Of a stretch of 64,000 nt of DNA, positions 36,717 to 44,115 are shown one piece after another; positions within the stretch are counted from its first letter, which is position 1; every line of letters begins with the position of its first letter. Both the position numbers and the translations under genes were made by a program. The stretch is from positions 62,001-126,000 of the forward strand of contig NZ_JBBPHP010000008.1 in the NCBI RefSeq assembly GCF_038039535.1, given 5' to 3'. The notes beneath the pieces were generated by a model. That model searched no databases. It worked only from the letters and a program-made list of their open reading frames with translations, and was not told the origin of the DNA. This stretch comes from Catalinimonas sp038039535 (GTDB lineage Bacteria > Bacteroidota > Bacteroidia > Cytophagales > Cyclobacteriaceae).

Positions 36717-37538
36717 ATGAATATCCAGTTTTTTTGTCCCCGCTGGGGCAGTGAAGATTTGCCATACGAAGCATTTTTTGAAAATGTAAAGGCTGCCGGA
36801 TACGATGGGGTAGAAATGTCTTTGCCTTTGGATGAAGATAAAAGAGACGAGATTGTGGACCTAATGCATCGGTATCAGCTTTTATTCATCGGTCAGCACT
36901 GGGAATGCACTTTGTCACCCACCGAAACCTATGAAGCGGATTATGAAAAATATCTGCGAAATCTAGCTGCGGCAAACCCGCTTTTCATTAATTCCCAGAG
37001 TGGAAAAGACTATTTTACTAAGGAGCATAACATACAAATAATACGATTAGCCGCTCAGATTGCTGAGGAAACAGGAGTGAAAATCGTTCATGAAACTCAT
37101 CGTGGAAAATTCTCTTTCGCCATCGGGATGATGCCTTATTATCTGGAAACCTTGCCTGACTTACGACTTTGTGCGGACTTTTCGCACTGGTGTGTAGTTT
37201 CAGAGTCACTTCTGGAAGCTCCTGAACAGATAGCTATGCTGAGTGATGTGTTTCCCCGAGTGGATCATATCCACGCCCGTATTGGCTTTCAACAGGCTCC
37301 TCAGGTTTCTGAGCCTAAAGCTCCTGAATTTCAGGAAGCCTTGGAGAAACATCTGTCGTGGTGGGATAGTATTGTAAAACTCAAAACCGAGCAAGCCCAA
37401 GAGCGCTTGACGATTACCCCTGAGTTTGGTCCGGCTCCATACATGCCGCAACTGCCATTGGTAAAGGAACCACTCACCAATCAGTGGGAAGCAAACCGTT
37501 ACATGATGGATTTACTCAAAGAACGATATACTACTTAA
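36717..37538 (+). CDS. Sugar phosphate isomerase/epimerase-like TIM-barrel protein
   Basis: 273 residues. The AP_endonuc_2/xylose-isomerase-like TIM barrel pattern is visible: AAGYDGVEMSLPLDED, LFIGQHWEC, INSQSGKDYF, IVHETHRGKF, ADFSHWCVVSE, VDHIHARIGF and TPEFGPAPYMP. The His/Glu/Asp residues in HETH, DFSH and HIHAR form the usual metal site. Family members isomerise or epimerise sugars, inosose or hydroxypyruvate. No signal peptide. Third gene of the sulfatase run, 44 nt after it; its last 4 bases overlap the convergent peptidase gene. Confidence 0.85.
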   Translation: MNIQFFCPRWGSEDLPYEAFFENVKAAGYDGVEMSLPLDEDKRDEIVDLMHRYQLLFIGQHWECTLSPTETYEADYEKYLRNLAAANPLFINSQSGKDYFTKEHNIQIIRLAAQIAEETGVKIVHETHRGKFSFAIGMMPYYLETLPDLRLCADFSHWCVVSESLLEAPEQIAMLSDVFPRVDHIHARIGFQQAPQVSEPKAPEFQEALEKHLSWWDSIVKLKTEQAQERLTITPEFGPAPYMPQLPLVKEPLTNQWEANRYMMDLLKERYTT

Positions 37539-38044
37539 TGAGATGCCAGCATCTGGCTGCTTTCCTGATAAGCCTGATAGATCTGGGTACCAAGTTTATG
37601 CGCTTCCTTCTCCCAGGGCCTGTGGTGATGAGCAATGTATTTGGCATTCAGACATTCTTCCCCATTCCAACTAAAAAGTGTGTCTCCACACTTGACGAGT
37701 TTGCCTTTTATAAACTGCTGGGCATGCACCATCTCATGAGCAAGGGTATAAAACTGATAATTACGGTCCTCTCTCTTGCTGATAATGATATGAACCTGAT
37801 GTCCACCACCCAAATGCTGCACATTTTGATACAGAGTATAGCCACTGTTAATTTTAGAAACTTTGTCACTAAAGCTGATGACAATTAGTACATCATCTTC
37901 AAAGCCAAAAATATCTGCATAGTGCTTTGCCTGAAGCATAATTTCCTCAGGTTTATGATCATTCTTGACAATTATCGTGGCTTGGGCCAGACTTGTGTGT
38001 ACTGCTAAAAGTAAAATTATGTAAGTCAATAATAGGGTTCGCAT
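37535..38044 (-). CDS. Small secreted HExxH metallopeptidase-like protein
   Basis: The start is set at the ATG at 38044 (169 residues), which begins a proper signal peptide (LLTYIILLLAVHTSLAQ); the longer frame from 38194 adds 50 residues of no signal type. The zinc motif HEMVH (H103, E104, H107) lies in YTLAHEMVHAQQF, with possible third ligands in the PWEKEAHKLG helix. Exported and likely a small gluzincin-type protease or a structural relative. No family name is certain. Confidence 0.65.
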   Translation of the reverse strand: MRTLLLTYIILLLAVHTSLAQATIIVKNDHKPEEIMLQAKHYADIFGFEDDVLIVISFSDKVSKINSGYTLYQNVQHLGGGHQVHIIISKREDRNYQFYTLAHEMVHAQQFIKGKLVKCGDTLFSWNGEECLNAKYIAHHHRPWEKEAHKLGTQIYQAYQESSQMLASH

Positions 38045-38598
38045 TTCATGAGTGTTTATTATTTTCACTTTCTCTATGCTCAAGAGTCCAGAGGTGATAC
38101 TAAGAAATGCCAGCAGTGTACCACGATTATAAACAATTGGTAAACAGTCGTTTGTGAAGATTATGAAATTAGCATACTGCCCGATCGTGGACAATTTTAT
38201 CCGATGGCGTACAAGTGGTTTAGCCCAAAGCTATAGGCTATACAATAGAAGAGTTGCTCCGCAATACGCTAGCTAAAGCAATGCCCACTGAAATATTGGA
38301 CTTTTTATAGTGTAGCTGTGTACAGAAGGCTTAGTTTCTGGGCAAACCTGCTTTATCTATTAAGGCGTGAAAAAAAAATTTGAAAAAAAATAAAATAATG
38401 GGTTACATCCTGGCTATTGTAACTACTAACTATAAAAATATGAAATTCTCATAGTTAATTAAACTTCGTAGGTAGAGCTAGATTGCTGAAGCAAATAGCT
38501 GGTTCGCATGTGGCGGGCCAGCTATTTTTATTTTTTTGCTTACCTTAAGCAACCCCTCCTTCAATTCGCTTGTATAGATCAAAAATAAAAGCCTAGAC
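38045..38598. other. 554-nt gap upstream of the sigma factor with an orphan terminator
   Basis: No gene is supportable. At 38493-38537 there is a strong plus-strand terminator although no plus-strand gene precedes it within the gap. A TTTG box at 38379-38382 and a five-codon frame (ATG AAA TTC TCA TAG) follow. A small RNA or a transcription-attenuating leader is possible. Confidence 0.45.
38493..38537 (+). terminator. Orphan intrinsic terminator upstream of the ECF sigma factor
   Basis: Stem AAATAGCTGG (38493-38502) with CCAGCTATTT (38518-38527), perfect 10 bp with a 15-nt loop, followed by a run of T. It ends about 60 nt before the sigma factor start. It could end a small RNA or act as a conditional attenuator. 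Confidence 0.75.
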
Positions 38599-39150
38599 GT
38601 GAGTGATGGTACGCTACAGACGCTAATCACTGGTTGCCTGAAAGGTAAAAGAAAAAGCCAGGAAAAATTATACCAGAGGTTTTATGCCTACGGTATGAGT
38701 GTTTGTTTGCGCTACACTGATACTGAAGAAGAAGCCATAGAAGTGTTAAATGATGGTTTTATGAAGGTCTTTACCAAACTGGAAACTTTTGACCAACAGA
38801 AGCCTTTTCAGTCCTGGTTTAGAAGAATACTGATTAATACCTCTATTAATCACTATCACAAGAATGAAAAGCATAAACATCATCAACCCATTGAAAAAGG
38901 TGCTCAGGTTGCAGATGAGCGCAGCATACTGAGTCAGCTTTCATATGAAGAGATGATTAGACTGATACAAGACTTATCACCGGTTTATCGTACTGTCTTT
39001 AACTTATACGTTATTGATGGTTATACTCATGAGGAGATTTCTAAAGCATTGCAAATTTCTGTAGGAGCTTCCAAGTCCAACCTATTCAGGGCCAGGGCAA
39101 ATTTGCGTGTGATGTTGAAAGAAAATAGCAAAGTAGCATGCAAGGTATGA
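38599..39150 (+). CDS. ECF (sigma-70 family) RNA polymerase sigma factor
   Basis: 183 residues starting with GTG. Region 2 spans about 20-90 (FYAYGMSVCLRYT, EVLNDGFMKVFTKL, SWFRRILINTSINHYHK) and region 4 about 115-170 (LSPVYRTVFNLYVIDGYTHEEISKAL, then GASKSNLFRARANL). ECF sigma factors redirect RNA polymerase to a small regulon in response to an envelope signal. The stop overlaps the next start (ATGA), so it is coupled to a membrane protein with anti-sigma-like N-terminus. The upstream leader contains an orphan terminator. No promoter motif could be matched with certainty. Confidence 0.95.
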   Translation: MSDGTLQTLITGCLKGKRKSQEKLYQRFYAYGMSVCLRYTDTEEEAIEVLNDGFMKVFTKLETFDQQKPFQSWFRRILINTSINHYHKNEKHKHHQPIEKGAQVADERSILSQLSYEEMIRLIQDLSPVYRTVFNLYVIDGYTHEEISKALQISVGASKSNLFRARANLRVMLKENSKVACKV

Positions 39151-40346
39151 GCGACAACGAATTTGATGCTTTGTTTAAAAAAGCTGCCGATAATCTGGAG
39201 GTACCCTACAACCCCATGGGATGGAAAGGTATGCAAGCTCGCCTCAACAAAGCCGGAGGAGGATATTGGAAAACCTTCAGGAAGGGGCTATCTGGATTAG
39301 CAATATTGTTTATGCTTTTGGGCACAGCCTGGTGGATAAGTGAAGGGAAGAATGCAGAAGCAGAGCTGACAAGGAAAATAGAATTAAGCGCGGCACATCA
39401 GGTCGTCTCAGCGAAGGAGTTACGTATAGTGCCACCGGCACCAGTACCGGCTGAAGGTAAAGCAGAGATGCAGGAACGTGTAAATCATGAGGGGAGAGCG
39501 GTAATAGAAAGTTCTGAAACTGGAGGGGAACAATCAACTTTTGAACCCAATACCAGTACAACGTCATCTAAAGAGACTAAAGCAAAGGCAGATTTTACAG
39601 GCCTTACCCTGGAAGATTTTGATAAATCCGAAGCCATTCATTTGCTGAATGCCAATGGATTAGCGCAGGACAAATGGGAAATGCCAAAGCAAACTATGAG
39701 CCTGATAGAAGTGCCTCAAGCAGAACTAGAAAAAGAAGATGTTATAAAACAGAAATTAGCAAATCGTTGGGGCATAAGCTTTGCAGTTTCCCCTGATCTT
39801 AGTGGAGTTGGTTTTCAAGATATTCATAACGTAAGCACCAAAGCAGCTATTCAACTAGAATTTTTTGTCTTACCAAATCTAAGTGTTAGCAGTGGAGCTA
39901 TTTTCGCCAACAAGGTGTATTCGGCTTCCCCTGATGATTACCAGCTAAAGTATCAGTACAAAAACCCTCTCGTTGGCATCAATGGTCAGTGTAAGGTTCT
40001 GGACATTCTTCTGAATCTAAAGTGGTATGCACTGAGCGGAGCTAAAAGCAGATTCTTTTTCAGCGGAGGTCTTTCATCCTATATGATGTTGACTGAGGAT
40101 TATGAGTATGTATACAAAGAAAGTGGTAAGTATTACAGCAGAAATTATGGATACCAGCATGAGAACAATCATTTGTTTAAAGTAGCCAATTTTTCGCTGG
40201 GTTACGAGCGAGCTTTGGGTAAGCAATGGGCTATGCAGGTAGAACCTTTTGTAAAGCTTCCGCTGGCAGGTGTAGGAGAAGGGAGTCTTAAACTGTCTAC
40301 CCTGGGCACATTTTTATCAGTCCATTATCGCTGGGGAACTCGCTAA
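39147..40346 (+). CDS. Putative dual-membrane-spanning anti-sigma factor: anti-sigma-like N-terminus, one TM helix, C-terminal outer-membrane beta-barrel
   Basis: The start is set to the ATG at 39147, overlapping the sigma factor stop (ATGA); ATG 39138 is upstream. 399 residues. Residues 1-40 are a charged helix pair (SDNEFDALFKKAADNLEV, GWKGMQARLNKA) like cytoplasmic anti-sigma heads. One transmembrane helix follows (GLSGLAILFMLLGTAWWI, about 42-61). A long polar low-complexity linker spans about 62-205, then a beta-rich barrel (WGISFAVSPDL, LEFFVLPNLSV, FSLGYERALG) ends in WGTR. I infer a cytoplasmic head, inner-membrane helix and outer-membrane barrel. This matches the Dma type described in Bacteroides, as I recall it. 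Sigma sequestration is inference from context. Confidence 0.72.
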   Translation: MSDNEFDALFKKAADNLEVPYNPMGWKGMQARLNKAGGGYWKTFRKGLSGLAILFMLLGTAWWISEGKNAEAELTRKIELSAAHQVVSAKELRIVPPAPVPAEGKAEMQERVNHEGRAVIESSETGGEQSTFEPNTSTTSSKETKAKADFTGLTLEDFDKSEAIHLLNANGLAQDKWEMPKQTMSLIEVPQAELEKEDVIKQKLANRWGISFAVSPDLSGVGFQDIHNVSTKAAIQLEFFVLPNLSVSSGAIFANKVYSASPDDYQLKYQYKNPLVGINGQCKVLDILLNLKWYALSGAKSRFFFSGGLSSYMMLTEDYEYVYKESGKYYSRNYGYQHENNHLFKVANFSLGYERALGKQWAMQVEPFVKLPLAGVGEGSLKLSTLGTFLSVHYRWGTR

Positions 40347-40396
40347 TTAAAGTCATTTAAAATACCACATATAAGTGGATCTAGGCTACGGATAAT

Positions 40397-40414
40397 CCGG
40401 GGCGCTTGCCCCGG
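40397..40414. terminator. GC-rich hairpin, possible weak terminator
   Basis: CCGGGGC (40397-40403) pairs perfectly with GCCCCGG (40408-40414) across a 4-nt loop. It lies 50 nt after the barrel protein stop but has no U-run, so termination is uncertain. Confidence 0.35.
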
Positions 40415-40508
40415 AATATCTTCACCTGTCAATATTTGGACTTATTCCTATTATATAGAAGCAGTAACGCTGCTCAACCAATTGTGTGTGAAACTAACCT
40501 CTGATGCT

Positions 40509-41300
40509 ATGAAGTACATCAACTATTTTTTCGTCCTGCTATTTTGTGGCTTTTTGCTTTCATGCGAAGAAGATGAAGAAGGCGTAAGCTGCCCCGATAA
40601 TTTCACTTTGAGCACTACAAATGTTACAGACGCTAGCTGCGAAGCAGAAAATGGCGCAATAAGTGTATCGGCAAATGGTGCGCAGGGGGCGGTAGGCTAT
40701 CGTTTAGATGGTGGAAATAGCCAACCTGAAAATACTTTTTCCGATCTCGCTTCCGGTACTTACCAGATTACTGCTGAAGATGCCGAAGGCTGCACTACCA
40801 GCCTGACAGTGACTGTAGAAAATGTGGAGGCGACGATCAGTGCCCAGGCTAGCAGTACCAACTCAGAATGTGGGCAGGCAGAAGGCGCTCTGATGATAGA
40901 AGCCAATGGCGGCGCAACCCCTTATACCTACAGCCTGGATGGAGAAAACTTCCAGGCTGACAGCGAATTTACTGATCTGGAACCAGGAGACTACACAGTG
41001 ACCGTTCAGGATGTAAATGGCTGTATGACTGAGCTTACCACCAGTGTGGAAGCAGAGATATCATTCAGTGCCCGTATCAGTGACATCATCAGTACCAATT
41101 GTGCCGTGAGTGGCTGCCATGTAGCAGGCAGTGGCCTTCCTGATTTTACCGATAAACAAACAATACTGAATAGGGCAGGAGCCATAAAGACACGAACCAG
41201 TTCAGGAGCAATGCCTCCTCCAAGTTCAGGGCAGTCACTTACCGATGAACAGGTAGAAGCTATCGCCTGCTGGGTAGATAGTGGGGCTCCTGATAATTAA
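40509..41300 (+). CDS. Cytochrome-like lipoprotein with SprB-type repeats and CX4CH motif
   Basis: Start at the ATG at 40509 (263 residues), preceding an ideal lipoprotein signal (FVLLFCGFLLSC). Two SprB-type beta repeats of about 75 residues follow (NGAISVSANGAQGAVGYRLDGG, then GALMIEANGGATPYTYSLDG, each ending YQITAEDAEGC or YTVTVQDVNGC). The C-terminal 75 residues resemble a small cytochrome: TNCAVSGCHVAGS, a CX4CH haem-attachment variant, then GAMPPPSS (Met ligand candidate), and EAIACWVDSGAP. Outer-membrane or periplasmic lipoprotein. A close paralogue of the cytochrome domain follows 30 nt downstream. Electron transfer role is inference. Confidence 0.75.
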   Translation: MKYINYFFVLLFCGFLLSCEEDEEGVSCPDNFTLSTTNVTDASCEAENGAISVSANGAQGAVGYRLDGGNSQPENTFSDLASGTYQITAEDAEGCTTSLTVTVENVEATISAQASSTNSECGQAEGALMIEANGGATPYTYSLDGENFQADSEFTDLEPGDYTVTVQDVNGCMTELTTSVEAEISFSARISDIISTNCAVSGCHVAGSGLPDFTDKQTILNRAGAIKTRTSSGAMPPPSSGQSLTDEQVEAIACWVDSGAPDN

Positions 41301-41330
41301 TTGTCAACACAAACAAAAATTAGTAAACGT

Positions 41331-41672
41331 ATGAAAAACATGATGATATGCATTTTATGCATAATGGTGATGGCCTGTGCCAGCGACAATGAAGAAGATA
41401 TGTTCGGAGAAGCGCCTTGCGGTGAAGAAGAAGTATCGCTGGCAGATGAAATTCAGCCAATAGTTAGTGCCAACTGTGCTCTATCAGGCTGCCACAGTGG
41501 AGCACAATCACCTAACCTAAGTACAACACAAAATATTATCAATAACGCTTCGCGCATCAGGTCGGTGACTCAGAGTGGGGCTATGCCTCCTGCTTCATCG
41601 GGTAAAGACCTGACTGATGCCCAGATACAGACCATCGCCTGCTGGGTAGATAGTGGAGCACCAAACAATTAA
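41331..41672 (+). CDS. Small cytochrome-like lipoprotein with CX4CH motif
   Basis: Start at the ATG at 41331 (113 residues); the TTG at 41301 is less likely. The lipoprotein signal ends MACAS. The mature domain aligns with the end of the previous gene product: ANCALSGCHSG (CX4CH), SGAMPPASSGKDLTDAQIQ, IACWVDSGAPNN. Both thus share the unusual five-residue spacing to CH. The next gene (YceI) is 6 nt away, so the genes are probably one transcript. Haem attachment through CX4CH is plausible because multihaem cytochromes in other bacteria use this spacing, but is not shown here. Confidence 0.75.
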   Translation: MKNMMICILCIMVMACASDNEEDMFGEAPCGEEEVSLADEIQPIVSANCALSGCHSGAQSPNLSTTQNIINNASRIRSVTQSGAMPPASSGKDLTDAQIQTIACWVDSGAPNN

Positions 41673-41678
41673 TTTCTT

Positions 41679-42224
41679 ATGAAATATTTTTTAATCCTTA
41701 CCGTAGTTTTTTGCGTCCATGCTATCCCGGACACTTATGCCCAAAAGTACAGGCTTTCTTCCAGCGAGGTATCCTTCTTTTCGGAGGCACCCATGGAAGA
41801 CATAGAAGCCCATAATACAGAAAGCAGAAGTATTTTTGATGCATCCACTGGAGATATTGCTTTTGTAGTACCTATCAAAGGCTTTGAATTTGAGAAGTCT
41901 CTCATGCAGGAGCACTTTAATGAAAACTACATGGAGTCCGATAAATACCCCAACGCAAAATTTGAAGGTAAACTGGAAGGCTATGAGGCTGGTAAGTCTG
42001 TACAGCAGGTTACTGCCAAAGGGCAAATGACCATACATGGTGTAACACATGAAATTGAAATTCCTGGAACAGTCAAAAACAATAGCTCAGGTATAAGTAT
42101 GCAGGCTTCCTTTCCTATCAAAGTAGCAGATTATGACATAAAGATCCCCAAAATAGTCTTTTACAACATTGCAGAAGAAGTAGAAGTAAGTGTTAATTTC
42201 CAATACCAAACCAATGATCCATAA
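41679..42224 (+). CDS. YceI family protein
   Basis: 181 residues with a signal peptide (ILTVVFCVHAIPDTYAQ). The YceI lipocalin-like domain is clear: VSFFSEAPMEDIEAHN, FVVPIKGFEFEKSLMQEHFNENYMESDKYPNAKFEG in segments, MTIHGVTHEIEIPG and FPIKVADYDIKIPKIV. YceI proteins bind polyisoprenoid or related lipids in the periplasm. It sits in a run with two cytochrome-like lipoproteins (6 nt upstream) and DUF5777 (overlap 11 nt), a co-occurrence I recall from other Bacteroidota, suggesting a quinone- or electron-transfer role, as inference. Confidence 0.93.
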   Translation: MKYFLILTVVFCVHAIPDTYAQKYRLSSSEVSFFSEAPMEDIEAHNTESRSIFDASTGDIAFVVPIKGFEFEKSLMQEHFNENYMESDKYPNAKFEGKLEGYEAGKSVQQVTAKGQMTIHGVTHEIEIPGTVKNNSSGISMQASFPIKVADYDIKIPKIVFYNIAEEVEVSVNFQYQTNDP

Positions 42225-43098
42225 AACCATATTTTTTATCACCCTTTTGATTTCGGTATATGGTACTCTCAGCGCTCAGGGCCTGATGGACGAGCTTGAA
42301 AAAGAAGAGGATAGCCTGAATATTCAAACGGTAGAAGAGGCTACTTTTAAAGGAAACAGGCTCATCAACGGCCATAGTGTAGAAACCGATGGGAAGGGGC
42401 AACTTACTTTTTTGATCTCCCACCGCTTCGGCAGGATCAATGGGGGAGCTTACGAGTTTTTTGGTCTGGACGAATCTAACATTCGTCTTGGTTTGGAGTA
42501 TGGTGTTACTGACCGTTTAAGTATTGGTATCGGGCGTAGCTCTTTTGAGAAAGTAATTGATGGTTTTGTCAAATATCAACTTTTACAGCAGCAAAGTGGT
42601 GCGCGTGAAGTACCACTTACGATCACTGCTTTTACCAGTATGGCTATCAATACGCTTAGAAACGAAAATCCAGAGCGTGAACTACAGTTCAAATCTAGGG
42701 TTGACTATACCTATCAGTTGTTGATGGCCAGGAAATTCAGCAGTAACCTCTCGCTTCAGCTTATGCCTACACTGGTACATCGTAACCTGGTGGCTACTGC
42801 AGATATGGACAATAATCTGTTTGCTCTTGGAGTTGGAGGTCGTTACAAACTCACAAACAGGCTTGCATTGAATGTGGAATACTACTATCGCATCAATGCG
42901 GAGGCAGAAGAAAGCATATATTACAATCCGATCGCAATCGGCTTTGATATTGAAACTGGTGGGCACGTGTTTCAGCTACATTTTACCAATGCCCAGGCGA
43001 TGATAGAAGAAGGTTTTATCACTGAAACTACCGGCAACTTTTTTTCCGGAGATATTCATTTTGGTTTCAACATCTCACGCGTGTTTCAATTGAAGTGA
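42214..43098 (+). CDS. DUF5777 family beta-barrel protein
   Basis: Start at the ATG at 42214 (294 residues), whose signal peptide is TIFFITLLISVYGTLSAQG; a longer frame from 42190 reads inside the YceI gene. A beta-barrel of regularly alternating strands fills the rest: GQLTFLISHRFGRING, IRLGLEYGVTDRLSIGIG, LSLQLMPTLVHRNL, FALGVGGRYKLTNRLALNVE, and it ends in SRVFQLK. Probable outer membrane location. It overlaps YceI by 11 nt, so translation is linked. Function unknown; family association with YceI and cytochromes is the only hint. Confidence 0.85.
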   Translation: MIHKTIFFITLLISVYGTLSAQGLMDELEKEEDSLNIQTVEEATFKGNRLINGHSVETDGKGQLTFLISHRFGRINGGAYEFFGLDESNIRLGLEYGVTDRLSIGIGRSSFEKVIDGFVKYQLLQQQSGAREVPLTITAFTSMAINTLRNENPERELQFKSRVDYTYQLLMARKFSSNLSLQLMPTLVHRNLVATADMDNNLFALGVGGRYKLTNRLALNVEYYYRINAEAEESIYYNPIAIGFDIETGGHVFQLHFTNAQAMIEEGFITETTGNFFSGDIHFGFNISRVFQLK

Positions 43099-43158
43099 TA
43101 GAAGAGCTTTTTAATAATTAAGGTTTATCTTTAACCTCTTTAGAAAAACCTTGTTGAA

Positions 43159-43998
43159 ATGCAGCTTAAATTTATTCAACTTTTATCTGTAGTGGCTTCA
43201 CTCTGGGCGCTTACTTTTTCCTGTACACCTGTTACCTCGGAAAGCAGTTCGGAAAATGAAACTTCAGAGGCTGTAACGGAACTACGCGTCATGGTCTATA
43301 ATGTGCATCATTGTAATCCTCCCTCTGAAGCTGATAAAATTGATGTGGAAGCCATCGCTGAGACTATCCGTGAGCAGAATCCCGACCTGGTCGCTTTGCA
43401 GGAGATAGATGTGATGACGGGCAGATCAGGCAAGAATGATCAGGCCAAGATGCTGGCAGATCATTTAGAAATGTATTACTATTTTGGCAAAGCCATTGAC
43501 CATGATGGAGGAGAATATGGGGTAGCCATCTTATCTCGCTTTCCGATTTCTAAAAAACAAACGTATCCTTTACCTACTCAAGAGGGTACCGGTGGTGAGC
43601 CTAGAGTACTGGCTACTGTTAAAGTGCAACTGCCTGATGGAAAGAGCTTAAGATTTGGCTCCACTCATCTGGATGCACAAAAAGAAAATACCAACCGTCT
43701 GTTGCAGATCAGGAAGATCGGTGAACTTGTGTCTGATGAAGAGCTTCCCATAGTCATTGCCGGAGATTTCAACGCCCCGCCACAATCGGAAGTCATTGAA
43801 ATTTTAGACCAGCATTTTCAAAGAACCTGTAAAGACTGTGCTCCTACCATTCCTGTACTTAAACCTACCAAAGCCATTGACTTTATTGCATTTCGCCCTA
43901 AGGCTTCGTTTGAAGTACTACAGCATCAAGTAGTGTCTGAAACCTACGCTTCTGATCATCTTCCGGTAATCGCAGTACTTCGCTTAGTGACTCCGTAA
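43159..43998 (+). CDS. Endonuclease/exonuclease/phosphatase-fold lipoprotein
   Basis: 279 residues with a lipoprotein signal (LLSVVASLWALTFSC). The EEP fold is complete: the first strand with VYNVHHCN, the metal glutamate in ALQEIDVM, GSTHLDAQ, GDFNAPPQS, the KAIDFIAF aspartate and SDHLPVIAV with the final histidine. These residues form the catalytic metal site of magnesium-dependent phosphodiesterases. Secreted members of this family usually act on phospholipid, sugar phosphate or nucleic acid phosphodiesters; substrate unknown. It is separated from DUF5777 by 60 nt. Confidence 0.92.
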   Translation: MQLKFIQLLSVVASLWALTFSCTPVTSESSSENETSEAVTELRVMVYNVHHCNPPSEADKIDVEAIAETIREQNPDLVALQEIDVMTGRSGKNDQAKMLADHLEMYYYFGKAIDHDGGEYGVAILSRFPISKKQTYPLPTQEGTGGEPRVLATVKVQLPDGKSLRFGSTHLDAQKENTNRLLQIRKIGELVSDEELPIVIAGDFNAPPQSEVIEILDQHFQRTCKDCAPTIPVLKPTKAIDFIAFRPKASFEVLQHQVVSETYASDHLPVIAVLRLVTP

Positions 43999-44082
43999 CT
44001 CAGTACTTGATTTTATAGTGCAACTATTCTTGTAAAAAGCGCATTTCAATAGGTGTGATATAATTTGCTGAGATTATATTCG

Positions 44083-44090
44083 TATTTTTG
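44083..44090 (+). promoter_or_regulatory. Candidate promoter minus-7 box for aminopeptidase P
   Basis: TATTTTTG is an exact TAnnTTTG match 25 nt before the ATG at 44116. A TTTG at 44064-44067 is 15 nt upstream, shorter than the usual spacing. Confidence 0.42.
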
Positions 44091-44115
44091 CTAGCACCTA
44101 ACCTGACTTTATCTC

